Notes under the pieces: generated by a model
Databases searched by the model: none
Seen by the model: the letters and a program-made list of their open reading frames with translations, nothing else
Told to the model about the DNA's origin: nothing
Shown here: piece after piece, positions 1-8,983 of the stretch
How the letters are laid out: each line of letters starts with the position of its first letter
Numbering within the stretch: position 1 is the first letter of the stretch
DNA from: an uncultured Eubacteriales bacterium
GTDB taxonomy: Bacteria > Bacillota > Clostridia > Lachnospirales > Anaerotignaceae
Length of the DNA: 9,790 nt
Direction of reading: 5' to 3'
Assembly: GCA_959604475.1 (NCBI GenBank)
Contig: CAUHBX010000020.1
Span: 1 to 9,790 of the forward strand
Translations under genes and position numbers: made by a program

Positions 1-116
1 ACACTCCAATCTGCAAAATTTCCATCGACATAATCGAACAAATACCCATAATCATTTAAAAACATATCTTTAAATGACAAAGCGAGCTTATCACCCAAAG
101 CATTCAACCGATCCAC
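1..116 (-). other. Fragment resembling glycogen debranching enzyme C-terminal domain, joined in frame to the ABC-F gene
   Basis: The frame continues from the ABC-F gene, but its last 38 codons read VDRLNALGDKLALSFKDMF then LNDYGYLFDYVDGNFADWS. The pattern 'sxFxxxFxNxxxGYLxDYVDGxxxDWSv' is what I recall from the amylo-alpha-1,6-glucosidase domain (GDE_C, an alpha/alpha toroid glycosidase domain) of Bacteroidota-type debranching enzymes, where 'RPNxxFA' usually follows. The window ends just before that point. These bases also look more AT-rich than the adjacent ABC-F coding sequence. The call rests on remembered family pattern, not a search. Why the two sequences are joined is inference: assembly chimera first, genuine recombination second. 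Confidence 0.55.
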
Positions 117-1313
117 AATAACCCTCTGTTCCGGCTGCATGTCTTGGGTATGCTGTGAGAAAACGCCTGTCTTTACGGTCTCACCCTTTTCAACCACTCC
201 GCTGTCGGGTTCGAGAGAACCGGTGAGCATGTTTATTAGAGTTGATTTTCCGCAGCCGTTGGGACCTATAATGCCGATGCGGTCATGCTTCAAAATAATA
301 TAGCTGAAGCTGTCAACGTATTTAACACCGTCATAGGCCTTAGTGAGGTTTTCGGCGATTATCGTTTTTTTGCCAAGCCTTGTGGAGGCTACGCTTATGT
401 CAAGACTGTCCTTTTCCTTCGGTGCCTTTACTGACGATACATCATTGAAACGCTCAAGACGCGCCTTCTGCTTTGTGCTTCTTGCCTGGGCGCCGCGGCG
501 TACCCATTCAAGTTCGGTACGCAGAAAGTTCTGCCGTTTTCTTTCGGAAGCTGCGGCCAGCTCCTCACGCTCTGCCTTTGCCTCAAGAAACCCGCTGTAA
601 TTAGATGTATAGGTGTACAGCTTGGCGTCCTCCAGCTCAAGCGTTTTATTAACGACCCTGTCAAGAAAATATCTGTCATGGGTTACCATAAGAAGGGCTC
701 CTTTGTATTTTGCAAGATATTTTTCCAGCCAGTCAATGGAATCATTGTCGATATGGTTGGTAGGCTCGTCCAGAATAAGGAGGTCGACCGGTGTAATTAA
801 CGCTCTTGCAAGGGAGACGCGTTTAATCTGGCCGCCGGATAGGGTGCCTGCCTTTTTATAGTAGTCGTTAATATTTAGCTTTGTAAGTATTGTTTTTGCA
901 TCGCTTTCAAGGTTCCATGCATTTGCCGCATCCATCTTGTCGTTAATGGCATAAAGGGCCTTTTCAGCCTCGGCCCCTCCGCCAAGCTCAACGTTTTGAA
1001 CGGCCTGTTCATATTCCTTAATAAGTCTTATGGTCGGATTGTCACAGTTGAATACTTGTGAAAGGACTGTATCATCAGGGTCAAACTTAGGGGTCTGGGG
1101 CAGGTATCCAATTCTTAGGCCCTTCATTTTTACGACCTGTCCGCTGTCAGGAGCTTCCTCGCCGGCAACGATACGCAGCAGCGTAGTCTTGCCGGTTCCG
1201 TTTACACCGATTACACCGGCTTTATCCCCGGAGTCAATTCCAAAGGTTATTCCGTCAAATATTTTTTTATCGCCGAAGATTTTCGTTATTCCTTCAACAG
1301 TCAGTAAATTCAT
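1..1313 (-). CDS. ABC-F family ATPase, Uup-like (partial, runs off left edge; C-terminal end foreign)
   Basis: This is a ribosome-associated twin-ATPase protein of the ABC-F class. The family has no transmembrane domain and acts in the cytoplasm on stalled or antibiotic-bound ribosomes. The start is ATG at 1313-1311, preceded by AAGGAGAG on the minus strand at a normal distance. Visible motifs: Walker A GVNGTGKTT at residues 36-44, signature LSGGQ at 158-162, Walker B LLILDEPTNHID at about 178-189, H-loop MVTHDRYF, then a basic charged linker (KRQNFLRTELEWVRRG, QARSTKQKARLERF), and the second Walker A GPNGCGKST at 350-358. The linker pattern fits the Uup subfamily. Residues up to RVI (397-399) follow the family. 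From residue 400 to the edge the expected 'QMLERFLF' stretch leading to the second LSGGE is absent, and the sequence looks like another protein (see the entry for 1-116). The second signature and Walker B would lie outside the window. The ABC-F identity is firm; the true C-terminus is unknown. Confidence 0.9.
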   Translation of the reverse strand, partial: MNLLTVEGITKIFGDKKIFDGITFGIDSGDKAGVIGVNGTGKTTLLRIVAGEEAPDSGQVVKMKGLRIGYLPQTPKFDPDDTVLSQVFNCDNPTIRLIKEYEQAVQNVELGGGAEAEKALYAINDKMDAANAWNLESDAKTILTKLNINDYYKKAGTLSGGQIKRVSLARALITPVDLLILDEPTNHIDNDSIDWLEKYLAKYKGALLMVTHDRYFLDRVVNKTLELEDAKLYTYTSNYSGFLEAKAEREELAAASERKRQNFLRTELEWVRRGAQARSTKQKARLERFNDVSSVKAPKEKDSLDISVASTRLGKKTIIAENLTKAYDGVKYVDSFSYIILKHDRIGIIGPNGCGKSTLINMLTGSLEPDSGVVEKGETVKTGVFSQHTQDMQPEQRVIVDRLNALGDKLALSFKDMFLNDYGYLFDYVDGNFADWS

Positions 1314-1343
1314 ATTAACTCTCCTTGCCTATTGTTTGTGTAA

Positions 1344-1372
1344 ATTTTACATCATTTAGGTGCATTATGCAA
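1344..1372 (-). promoter_or_regulatory. Possible promoter of the Uup-like ABC-F gene
   Basis: On the minus strand TTGCAT (1372-1367) and TAAAAT (1349-1344) are 17 bases apart, which places transcription start about 24 bases before the ATG at 1313. The -10 box matches consensus at 5 of 6 positions and the -35 at only 3, so this is a tentative call. The site lies back-to-back with the smpB promoter. Confidence 0.35.
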
Positions 1373-1400
1373 TGAGTCTTATTTTGTAATAAAATTGTAA

Positions 1401-1429
1401 TTGGCGTTTTTAATATAATATGCTATAAT
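1401..1429 (+). promoter_or_regulatory. smpB promoter (extended -10)
   Basis: TTGGCG at 1401-1406 and a perfect TATAAT at 1424-1429 are separated by 17 bases. The TGC before the -10 box makes an extended -10 element. Transcription would start near 1436. An in-frame ATG at 1428 overlaps the -10 box, so it cannot be the translation start; this supports the start at 1464. Confidence 0.75.
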
Positions 1430-1463
1430 GTATGAGCACTGTTATAAGAAGGAGGTGTGCGTT

Positions 1464-1937
1464 ATGGGTAAGGAAAAAACTTCAAGGCTGATAGCCCAGA
1501 ATAAAAAGGCCTACCACGATTATTTTATCGAGGAAACCTTTCAGGCCGGTATATCCCTTGCAGGGACGGAAGTAAAAAGCCTGCGTCTTGGTAAGTGCAG
1601 TCTGAAGGAGAGCTTTATAAAGATTGAAAACGGCTCGGCGTTTATCTATAATATGCACATCAGCCCGTATGAGCAGGGGAATATATTCAATAAGGAGCCG
1701 CTTAGGACAAGACGTCTTCTTTTGCATAAGCATGAGATTAACAAGATTGCCGCTGCGGTTACGGCGACCGGTTATACGGTTGTTCCGCTCAGAGTATATT
1801 TCCACCATGGACTTGTTAAAATGGATATCGGCATAGCCAAGGGCAAAAAGCTCTACGACAAAAGACAGAGCATCGCTAAAAGCGACCAGCGCAGAGAGGC
1901 TGAAAAAGATTTTAAAATCAGGAACCTTTCGGTATAG
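1464..1937 (+). CDS. smpB: SsrA-binding protein SmpB
   Basis: SmpB binds the tRNA-like part of tmRNA and delivers it to stalled ribosomes for trans-translation. The 157-residue product has the usual family length. It carries the typical blocks: [20 protein letters not shown] near the N-terminus, then [52 protein letters not shown], and the lysine-rich tail start GKKLYDKR followed by a basic helix that mimics the codon-anticodon region in the decoding centre. The start is ATG 1464, set by AAGGAGGT at 1449-1456 with 7 bases of spacing; the upstream ATG at 1428 lies in the promoter. The stop is 10 bases before the 5' end of ssrA, so the RNA and its protein partner are probably expressed from one locus. 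Nothing unusual is seen in the protein. Confidence 0.97.
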   Translation: MGKEKTSRLIAQNKKAYHDYFIEETFQAGISLAGTEVKSLRLGKCSLKESFIKIENGSAFIYNMHISPYEQGNIFNKEPLRTRRLLLHKHEINKIAAAVTATGYTVVPLRVYFHHGLVKMDIGIAKGKKLYDKRQSIAKSDQRREAEKDFKIRNLSV

Positions 1938-1947
1938 CGCATATTTC

Positions 1948-2300
1948 GGGGCTGTAATGGTTTCGACGGGAGTCTTGAAAGTGGAGATAGCCATCCGCAG
2001 TATCGGTCAACTGCGTATCAAGGCCGTAACCTTTTAAAAAAGAAACGACAATAATTTAGAATTACAGGCTGCCTAAGCGCGGCCCGTCGGCCCGGGATTG
2101 CTCACAGTCCCGATAACCGGCGTCGACTTTGTGAGGACCTTTTTTACCTAAGCTTTGCGGTAAAAAAAGAACTATGAAGCTACCTGATTCTGCAGCCTGA
2201 CTGTCGGCGGCAGAGGACGGGAATTTTAAAGGATAGTCTGTGATGGGAGAGGTCTTTACCGATGGGTTTTCGGACAGGAGTTCGATTCTCCTCAGCTCCA
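1948..2300 (+). ncRNA. ssrA: tmRNA (transfer-messenger RNA)
   Basis: The RNA acts as both tRNA-Ala and mRNA to rescue stalled ribosomes and tag the nascent peptide. The 5' end GGGGCTG (1948-1954) pairs with CAGCTCC (2293-2299), including the G3-U70 wobble that marks alanine charging. The conserved GGTTTCGACGGG block is at 1959-1970. The T-arm is AGGAG (2276-2280), loop TTCGATT, CTCCT (2288-2292). The discriminator A is 2300 and is followed by T, so the CCA end is not encoded and must be added enzymatically. The 353-base length is typical. The tag frame ends at TAA 2074-2076 and reads NDNNLELQAA over 2044-2073, with AAA AGA before it and an in-frame TAA at 2035-2037. The exact resume codon is uncertain. 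The tag end LQAA differs from the usual LAA. A long hairpin at 2140-2167 belongs to the internal pseudoknot region. Confidence 0.96.
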
Positions 2301-2306
2301 TTTTTT

Positions 2307-2342
2307 AGCCTTGATTTCACTGGATTTCAAGGCTTTTTCTTT
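2307..2342 (+). terminator. Rho-independent terminator of ssrA
   Basis: AGCCTTGA (2307-2314) pairs with TCAAGGCT (2327-2334) around a 12-base loop, followed by a T-rich run (2334-2342). It begins 7 bases after the mature tmRNA end, as expected for the smpB-ssrA transcript. Confidence 0.85.
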
Positions 2343-2376
2343 TAGATTTGATGCAGTACGTGTATCATGAAATAAT

Positions 2377-2414
2377 AAAACGCACAATCCATATTTCAAC
2401 GGAGTGTGCGTTTT
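2377..2414 (-). terminator. Terminator of the second ABC-F gene (likely bidirectional)
   Basis: AAAACGCACA (2377-2386) pairs perfectly with TGTGCGTTTT (2405-2414). The inner TCC/GGA (2388-2390 with 2401-2403) can extend the helix. A-runs on one side and T-runs on the other let it work on both strands. It lies 22 bases beyond the stop of the leftward ABC-F gene and would also back up the ssrA terminator. Confidence 0.8.
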
Positions 2415-2436
2415 TAATATACTGAAATGTTGTGTT

Positions 2437-3993
2437 TTAAATCAGCCTTGTCGTCCATTTTGAGCAGTCCCAGACGTCGTTAACAAGGCCGTCGTAAAAT
2501 TCAGGCTCGTGGCAGACCATAAGAATGCTGCCTTTGTATGCCTTAAGCGCCCGTTTTAGCTCATCCTTTGCGTCAACGTCCAGATGGTTTGTCGGTTCGT
2601 CCAAAAGCAGTACGTTGGTTTCCCGGTTAATAAGCTTGCAAAGACGCACCTTAGCCTGCTCGCCTCCGCTTAAAACCTTAACCTTGCTTTCAATATGCTT
2701 TGTGGTAAGGCCGCATTTTGCTAAAGCCGAGCGCACCTCGTACTGCGAGAAGCCGGGAAACTCATTCCATATTTCCTCAATGCAGGTCGTTTGTATATTT
2801 TGCGGCATTTCCTGCTCAAAATACCCTATTTCAAGGTAATCGCCCTGTGTTACCGTACCGGACAGAGGCTTTATTAAGCCAAGTATGCTTTTTAAAAGAG
2901 TTGTTTTTCCTATACCGTTTGCACCGGTAAGCGCAATTTTGCTTCCTCTCTCCATTTCCAAGTTAAGAGGGGAGGAAAGCGGCTCGTCATATCCGATTAC
3001 AAGGTCAGAAGTCTGAAAAATATAACGCCCGGGCGTACGTGCCTCTTTAAATAGAAATTCCGGCTTTGGCTTTTCAGCAGCCAGTTCTATAACGTCCATT
3101 TTATCCAGCTTGTTCTGACGGGACATAGCCATATTCCTTGTGGAAACGCGGGCCTTATTTCTTGCCACAAAATCCTTCAAATCAGCGATTTCCTTCTGCT
3201 GCCTGTTATAGGCCGCCTCAAGCTGGGCCTTTTTCATTGCGTAGACTTCCTGGAATTTATCATAATCCCCAACGTATCTGTTCAGCTCCTGATTATCCAT
3301 GTGGTAAATCAGGTTAATAACGCTGTTTAAAAACTGAATGTCATGGGAAATAAGGATAAAAGCGTTCTCATATTCATTAAGATAACGCTTCAGCCATTCG
3401 ATATGTTCTGCGTCCAGATAGTTCGTAGGCTCGTCCAACAGGAGTATATCCGGCTTTTCCAAAAGGAGCTTTCCAAGAAGCACTTTAGTGCGCTGTCCGC
3501 CGGAAAGCTCGGTTACGTCCTTATCAAGTCCTATATCTGTAAGGCCAAGCGCTCTGGCTACCTCATTTACCTTAGCGTCAATCATATAAAAGTCGTGTAC
3601 GGTAAGCAGGTCTTGAATTGTGCCGGCTTCTTCCATCAGTGCTTCCAGCTCTTCGGGGGAGGCTTCTCCCATTTTATCGTAAATACGGTTGAGCTCCGCT
3701 TCCATTTCAAGAAGAAAGTCAAAAGCGGAAGTCAGCGCCTGCCGTATTGTCATGCCTTTTTCCAGTACCGTATGCTGGTCAAGATAGCCTATCCGGACAT
3801 TTTTTGCCCATTCTATACGCCCTTCATCTGGCTGGAGCTTTCCTGTAATTATATTCATAAAGGTGGATTTTCCCTCTCCGTTTGCGCCTATCAGACCGAT
3901 ATGCTCGCCCTTTAAGAGGCGGAAGGAGACATGGTTAAATATTGCCCGGTCGCCAAAGCCGTGAGACAGGTCTTCTACATTCAATATACTCAT
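2437..3993 (-). CDS. ABC-F family ATPase, YkpA/YbiT-like
   Basis: This is a complete 518-residue soluble twin-ATPase of the ABC-F class, which works at the ribosomal E site. Visible in order: Walker A GANGEGKST (36-44), an arm-like helical segment (about 85-130), signature LSGGQ (163-167), Walker B LLLDEPTNYLD (184-194), the charged interdomain linker (about 240-310, with RNMAMSRQNKLDKMD), second Walker A GANGIGKTT (357-365), signature LSGGE (441-445), Walker B LLLDEPTNHLD (462-472) and H-loop CHEPEF. The opening MSILNVEDLSHGFGDRAIF is typical of the YkpA/YbiT-like branch, so ATG 3993 is taken as the start. A purine-rich AAGGAAAGG lies about 12 bases upstream, which is a rather distant ribosome site. 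An in-frame ATG at 4035 (14 codons earlier) is inside the transcript but has no ribosome site. The exact role (housekeeping or antibiotic resistance) cannot be told from sequence alone. Confidence 0.93.
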   Translation of the reverse strand: MSILNVEDLSHGFGDRAIFNHVSFRLLKGEHIGLIGANGEGKSTFMNIITGKLQPDEGRIEWAKNVRIGYLDQHTVLEKGMTIRQALTSAFDFLLEMEAELNRIYDKMGEASPEELEALMEEAGTIQDLLTVHDFYMIDAKVNEVARALGLTDIGLDKDVTELSGGQRTKVLLGKLLLEKPDILLLDEPTNYLDAEHIEWLKRYLNEYENAFILISHDIQFLNSVINLIYHMDNQELNRYVGDYDKFQEVYAMKKAQLEAAYNRQQKEIADLKDFVARNKARVSTRNMAMSRQNKLDKMDVIELAAEKPKPEFLFKEARTPGRYIFQTSDLVIGYDEPLSSPLNLEMERGSKIALTGANGIGKTTLLKSILGLIKPLSGTVTQGDYLEIGYFEQEMPQNIQTTCIEEIWNEFPGFSQYEVRSALAKCGLTTKHIESKVKVLSGGEQAKVRLCKLINRETNVLLLDEPTNHLDVDAKDELKRALKAYKGSILMVCHEPEFYDGLVNDVWDCSKWTTRLI

Positions 3994-4018
3994 ACCGATA
4001 TTTTTCCTTTCCTTGATA

Positions 4019-4044
4019 TGCGTTGAAACGCACATTTTTTGCGT
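4019..4044 (-). promoter_or_regulatory. Leader with alternative pairing before the second ABC-F gene
   Basis: In the minus-strand leader, ACGCA (4044-4040), TGCGT (4032-4028) and ACGCA (4023-4019) occur in series. The middle segment can pair with either neighbour, giving two mutually exclusive 5-bp hairpins just upstream of the ribosome site. An in-frame ATG (4035-4033) sits in the loop of the first. A regulatory role is inference. Confidence 0.35.
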
Positions 4045-4056
4045 AAACCCTAATCG

Positions 4057-4085
4057 ATTATAATAGACAAAACCGGTTTTGACAA
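4057..4085 (-). promoter_or_regulatory. Promoter of the second ABC-F gene
   Basis: On the minus strand TTGTCA (4085-4080) and a perfect TATAAT (4062-4057) are 17 bases apart. Predicted transcription start is near 4050, giving a leader of about 57 bases before ATG 3993. This is one of the strongest promoter matches in the window. It also shows that the open frame extending up to 4158 is not the real start. Confidence 0.8.
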
Positions 4086-4257
4086 CGGTTAATTGGAATA
4101 TAAGCAAAAGCCAAAGAAAATGTCCATAAAAAATACAATATTTTTTTTGCGAGCACAATTTATGCTGTTTTTATAAAATTTCGTTTTTTTTAATTAAATT
4201 TAATATGAATATAGATATAATTTTTTCATAAAAAACTAAATTGAAAAAAGCATATTT

Positions 4258-4275
4258 TAGACAATATAGACAATA
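4258..4275 (+). repeat. Tandem 9-bp repeat overlapping the nifJ -35 box
   Basis: TAGACAATA is present twice head-to-tail (4258-4266 and 4267-4275). The second copy supplies the -35 hexamer TAGACA. Repeats in this position are often regulator sites, but the binding protein is unknown. Confidence 0.5.
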
Positions 4276-4295
4276 CAAAAACTCTGTGCTAGACT
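4267..4295 (+). promoter_or_regulatory. Likely nifJ promoter (extended -10)
   Basis: TAGACA (4267-4272, 5 of 6 matches) and TAGACT (4290-4295, 4 of 6) are 17 bases apart, with TGTGC directly before the -10 box, which makes it an extended -10. Transcription would start near 4302, leaving a leader of about 85 bases. An alternative start using TTGAAA at 4241-4246 has a poorer -10 box. Confidence 0.55.
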
Positions 4296-4320
4296 TTAAA
4301 CGAATTAATAAGATAAATTT

Positions 4321-4354
4321 AGCCTTTAAATAATGCATGAAAGTTTATTAGGCT
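4321..4354 (+). promoter_or_regulatory. Leader hairpin upstream of nifJ
   Basis: AGCCT (4321-4325) with AGGCT (4350-4354), and AATAA (4329-4333) with TTATT (4345-4349), form a bulged stem around an 11-base loop in the nifJ 5' leader. A short TTTT follows. It could be a weak attenuator or an mRNA stabiliser. The function is inference and the stem is weak. Confidence 0.25.
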
Positions 4355-4387
4355 TTTGGCAGGCAAGTGTATGAAAGGAGAAAACCT

Positions 4388-7912
<3,525 letters not shown>

Positions 7913-7946
7913 AAACAATTAGATAACTCTAGCTTTTATATAAACA

Positions 7947-7976
7947 GCGGGGCGCACATATTTTTGTGCGCCCCGC
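7947..7976. terminator. GC-rich hairpin between the convergent nifJ and GntR genes
   Basis: GCGGGGCGCACA (7947-7958) pairs perfectly with TGTGCGCCCCGC (7965-7976) around a 6-base loop. It lies 34 bases after the nifJ stop and 18 bases after the GntR stop on the other strand. The T-tract is weak on both sides, so it may work by stalling or by protecting 3' ends as well as by classical termination. Confidence 0.8.
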
Positions 7977-7994
7977 ATTGATTTACGATACATT

Positions 7995-8762
7995 TCAGCT
8001 GCCGGCCCTGTTAAGCAGACAGTGGTATCTGCAAAAGCCAAGGTGCTCCGCCATGGCGGAGCGAGCTAAGTCAGGTATTCCCATTTTTATAGCGTTGTAA
8101 ACTGCAATGTGCTGCGTACCCATCATCAGCAGGTCGTCGCCGCTCCTTTTAGTTTCTGCAAATTCGCTGGTGCGTATGGATAAATATCTGAGAGTGCCTT
8201 GAAGTGTCTCAAACATATCTATCAAATACTTGTTTCCTGTGGAATGGACTATAAGGCTGTGAAATTCTTCATCAACCTGCGCCCTTTCCAGCACAGAGGC
8301 AGAGGGGCTGCCGTTTACATAATCGGACCATACCTGCTGAAAAGCTTCGGCTAAACGCCTGATTTCCTCAATATCAATAAGCGCGGACCGCTGCGCGCAG
8401 ATTGAGGCCGCGGTACTTTCAATAGACGAGCGTGCTATAAACAAATCGTTAATTGAATTATTGCTTATATCAAAAACACTGAAGTTTCTGTATTTTCCAT
8501 TGCCTCCGAACGCCTCTGTAACAAGGCCGTTATCCTTAAGACGCTGTATAGCCTTGCTGACTGGAGTGTTGCTGATACTTAGCTGTTCAGCAATTTTTGA
8601 GGCGTTCAGCTTTGTACCCGGCGCAATTGCCGATGACAATATACCGTCCTCTAAAATATCATATACAATGTCTGAAATTTTTGTAAAGGAGTTCTTCTCA
8701 TAAATCTGTTTTGTTTTTTCCGAATTAATTACAAAGCCCTCCAGCGTATTTTTTTTAGTCAT
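7995..8762 (-). CDS. GntR family transcriptional regulator, FadR subfamily (FCD domain)
   Basis: This is a 255-residue DNA-binding regulator. The winged helix-turn-helix spans about residues 26-90 (SDIVYDILEDGILSSAIAPG, then LNASKIAEQLSISNTPVSK with the recognition helix continuing to RLKDNGLV). The C-terminal all-helical FCD ligand domain follows. Candidate metal- or ligand-binding residues of the FCD family are visible: D164 and H168 (DEEFH), H218 (QHIAVYNAI) and H240 (MAEHL). Members usually sense small organic acids; the ligand here is unknown. ATG 8762 is chosen because AAAGGGGTGG (8777-8768) lies 5 bases upstream. The GTG at 8771 falls inside that site and is not a workable start. The gene is convergent with nifJ and divergent from the phage-like module. 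Control of nifJ is possible but not shown. Confidence 0.92.
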   Translation of the reverse strand: MTKKNTLEGFVINSEKTKQIYEKNSFTKISDIVYDILEDGILSSAIAPGTKLNASKIAEQLSISNTPVSKAIQRLKDNGLVTEAFGGNGKYRNFSVFDISNNSINDLFIARSSIESTAASICAQRSALIDIEEIRRLAEAFQQVWSDYVNGSPSASVLERAQVDEEFHSLIVHSTGNKYLIDMFETLQGTLRYLSIRTSEFAETKRSGDDLLMMGTQHIAVYNAIKMGIPDLARSAMAEHLGFCRYHCLLNRAGS

Positions 8763-8791
8763 TTTAGCCACCCCTTTATATATGAAGTAGG

Positions 8792-8812
8792 ATAAGTCTT
8801 TTGTTTACTTAT
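8792..8812. promoter_or_regulatory. Palindrome overlapping the GntR gene promoter, candidate operator
   Basis: ATAAGT (8792-8797) and ACTTAT (8807-8812) form a 6-bp inverted repeat with a 9-base spacer, covering the -10 box and the predicted transcription start of the GntR gene. FadR-type regulators often bind short palindromes in their own promoter. Autoregulation is inferred. Confidence 0.45.
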
Positions 8813-8836
8813 AACCCTGCTTAGCAAAGATGTCAA
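8808..8836 (-). promoter_or_regulatory. Promoter of the GntR regulator gene
   Basis: On the minus strand a perfect TTGACA (8836-8831) and TATAAG (8813-8808, 5 of 6) are 17 bases apart. The transcript would start near 8801 and carry a leader of about 40 bases before ATG 8762. Confidence 0.75.
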
Positions 8837-8913
8837 GTATATGGGCCAAATAGACTTCACAGCAATTCCAAAGTGCAACATCCTAAATTTATTTAATGTA
8901 TTTAAAATTATGG

Positions 8914-8942
8914 TTGACAAATAGTCTACAATAGCCTATACT
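8914..8942 (+). promoter_or_regulatory. Promoter of the small HTH gene
   Basis: A perfect TTGACA (8914-8919) and TATACT (8937-8942, 5 of 6) are 17 bases apart. The transcript would start near 8949 and include the ribosome site AGGAGG at 8971-8976. Confidence 0.8.
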
Positions 8943-8954
8943 AAGATTGTAGAC
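8924..8954. promoter_or_regulatory. Inverted repeat around the -10 box, candidate operator
   Basis: GTCTACAAT (8924-8932) and ATTGTAGAC (8946-8954) are perfect 9-bp inverted arms with a 13-base spacer that contains the -10 box. A dimeric repressor bound here would block transcription. The spacing is typical of phage-type operators. The HTH product encoded downstream is an obvious candidate ligand, by inference. Confidence 0.6.
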
Positions 8955-8983
8955 AAAAAGGAAACAAAAGAGGAGGAGTTAAA

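Larger units (their letters stand above)
3994..4387. other. AT-rich divergent intergenic region between the ABC-F gene and nifJ
   Basis: This 394-base stretch holds the leftward promoter (4057-4085) and the rightward nifJ promoter (4267-4295). The middle (about 4090-4240) is very AT-rich and shows only an A/T hairpin (4128-4135 with 4139-4146). No credible gene is seen on either strand. Confidence 0.7.

Noticed and set aside
343..861. Plus-strand frames opposite the Uup-like ABC-F gene
   Set aside because: They are antisense to conserved ABC motifs and rich in Ser/Arg, as expected of shadow frames.
1482..1994. 170-residue open frame on the minus strand over smpB and the ssrA start
   Set aside because: It is antisense to smpB, which has clear family motifs, promoter and ribosome site. 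The antisense product shows no recognisable domain.
2140..2167. TTTTTTACC/GGTAAAAAA hairpin as a terminator
   Set aside because: It lies inside the tmRNA between the tag stop and the tRNA-like 3' half, and belongs to the internal pseudoknot region.
1948..2342. ssrA 3' end as the integration site of the phage-like module
   Set aside because: tmRNA genes are common attachment sites, but here the gene is followed directly by its terminator, with no integrase or repeat of the 3' end, and the phage-like genes lie more than 6 kb away beyond nifJ.
3343..3915. 190-residue open frame on the plus strand inside the second ABC-F gene
   Set aside because: It is a shadow of a conserved coding sequence, with no ribosome site and no family resemblance.
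4128..4146. AAAAAATA/TATTTTTT inverted repeat as a terminator or operator
   Set aside because: It is made almost only of A and T in a very AT-rich stretch and is far from both promoters, so it is likely chance.
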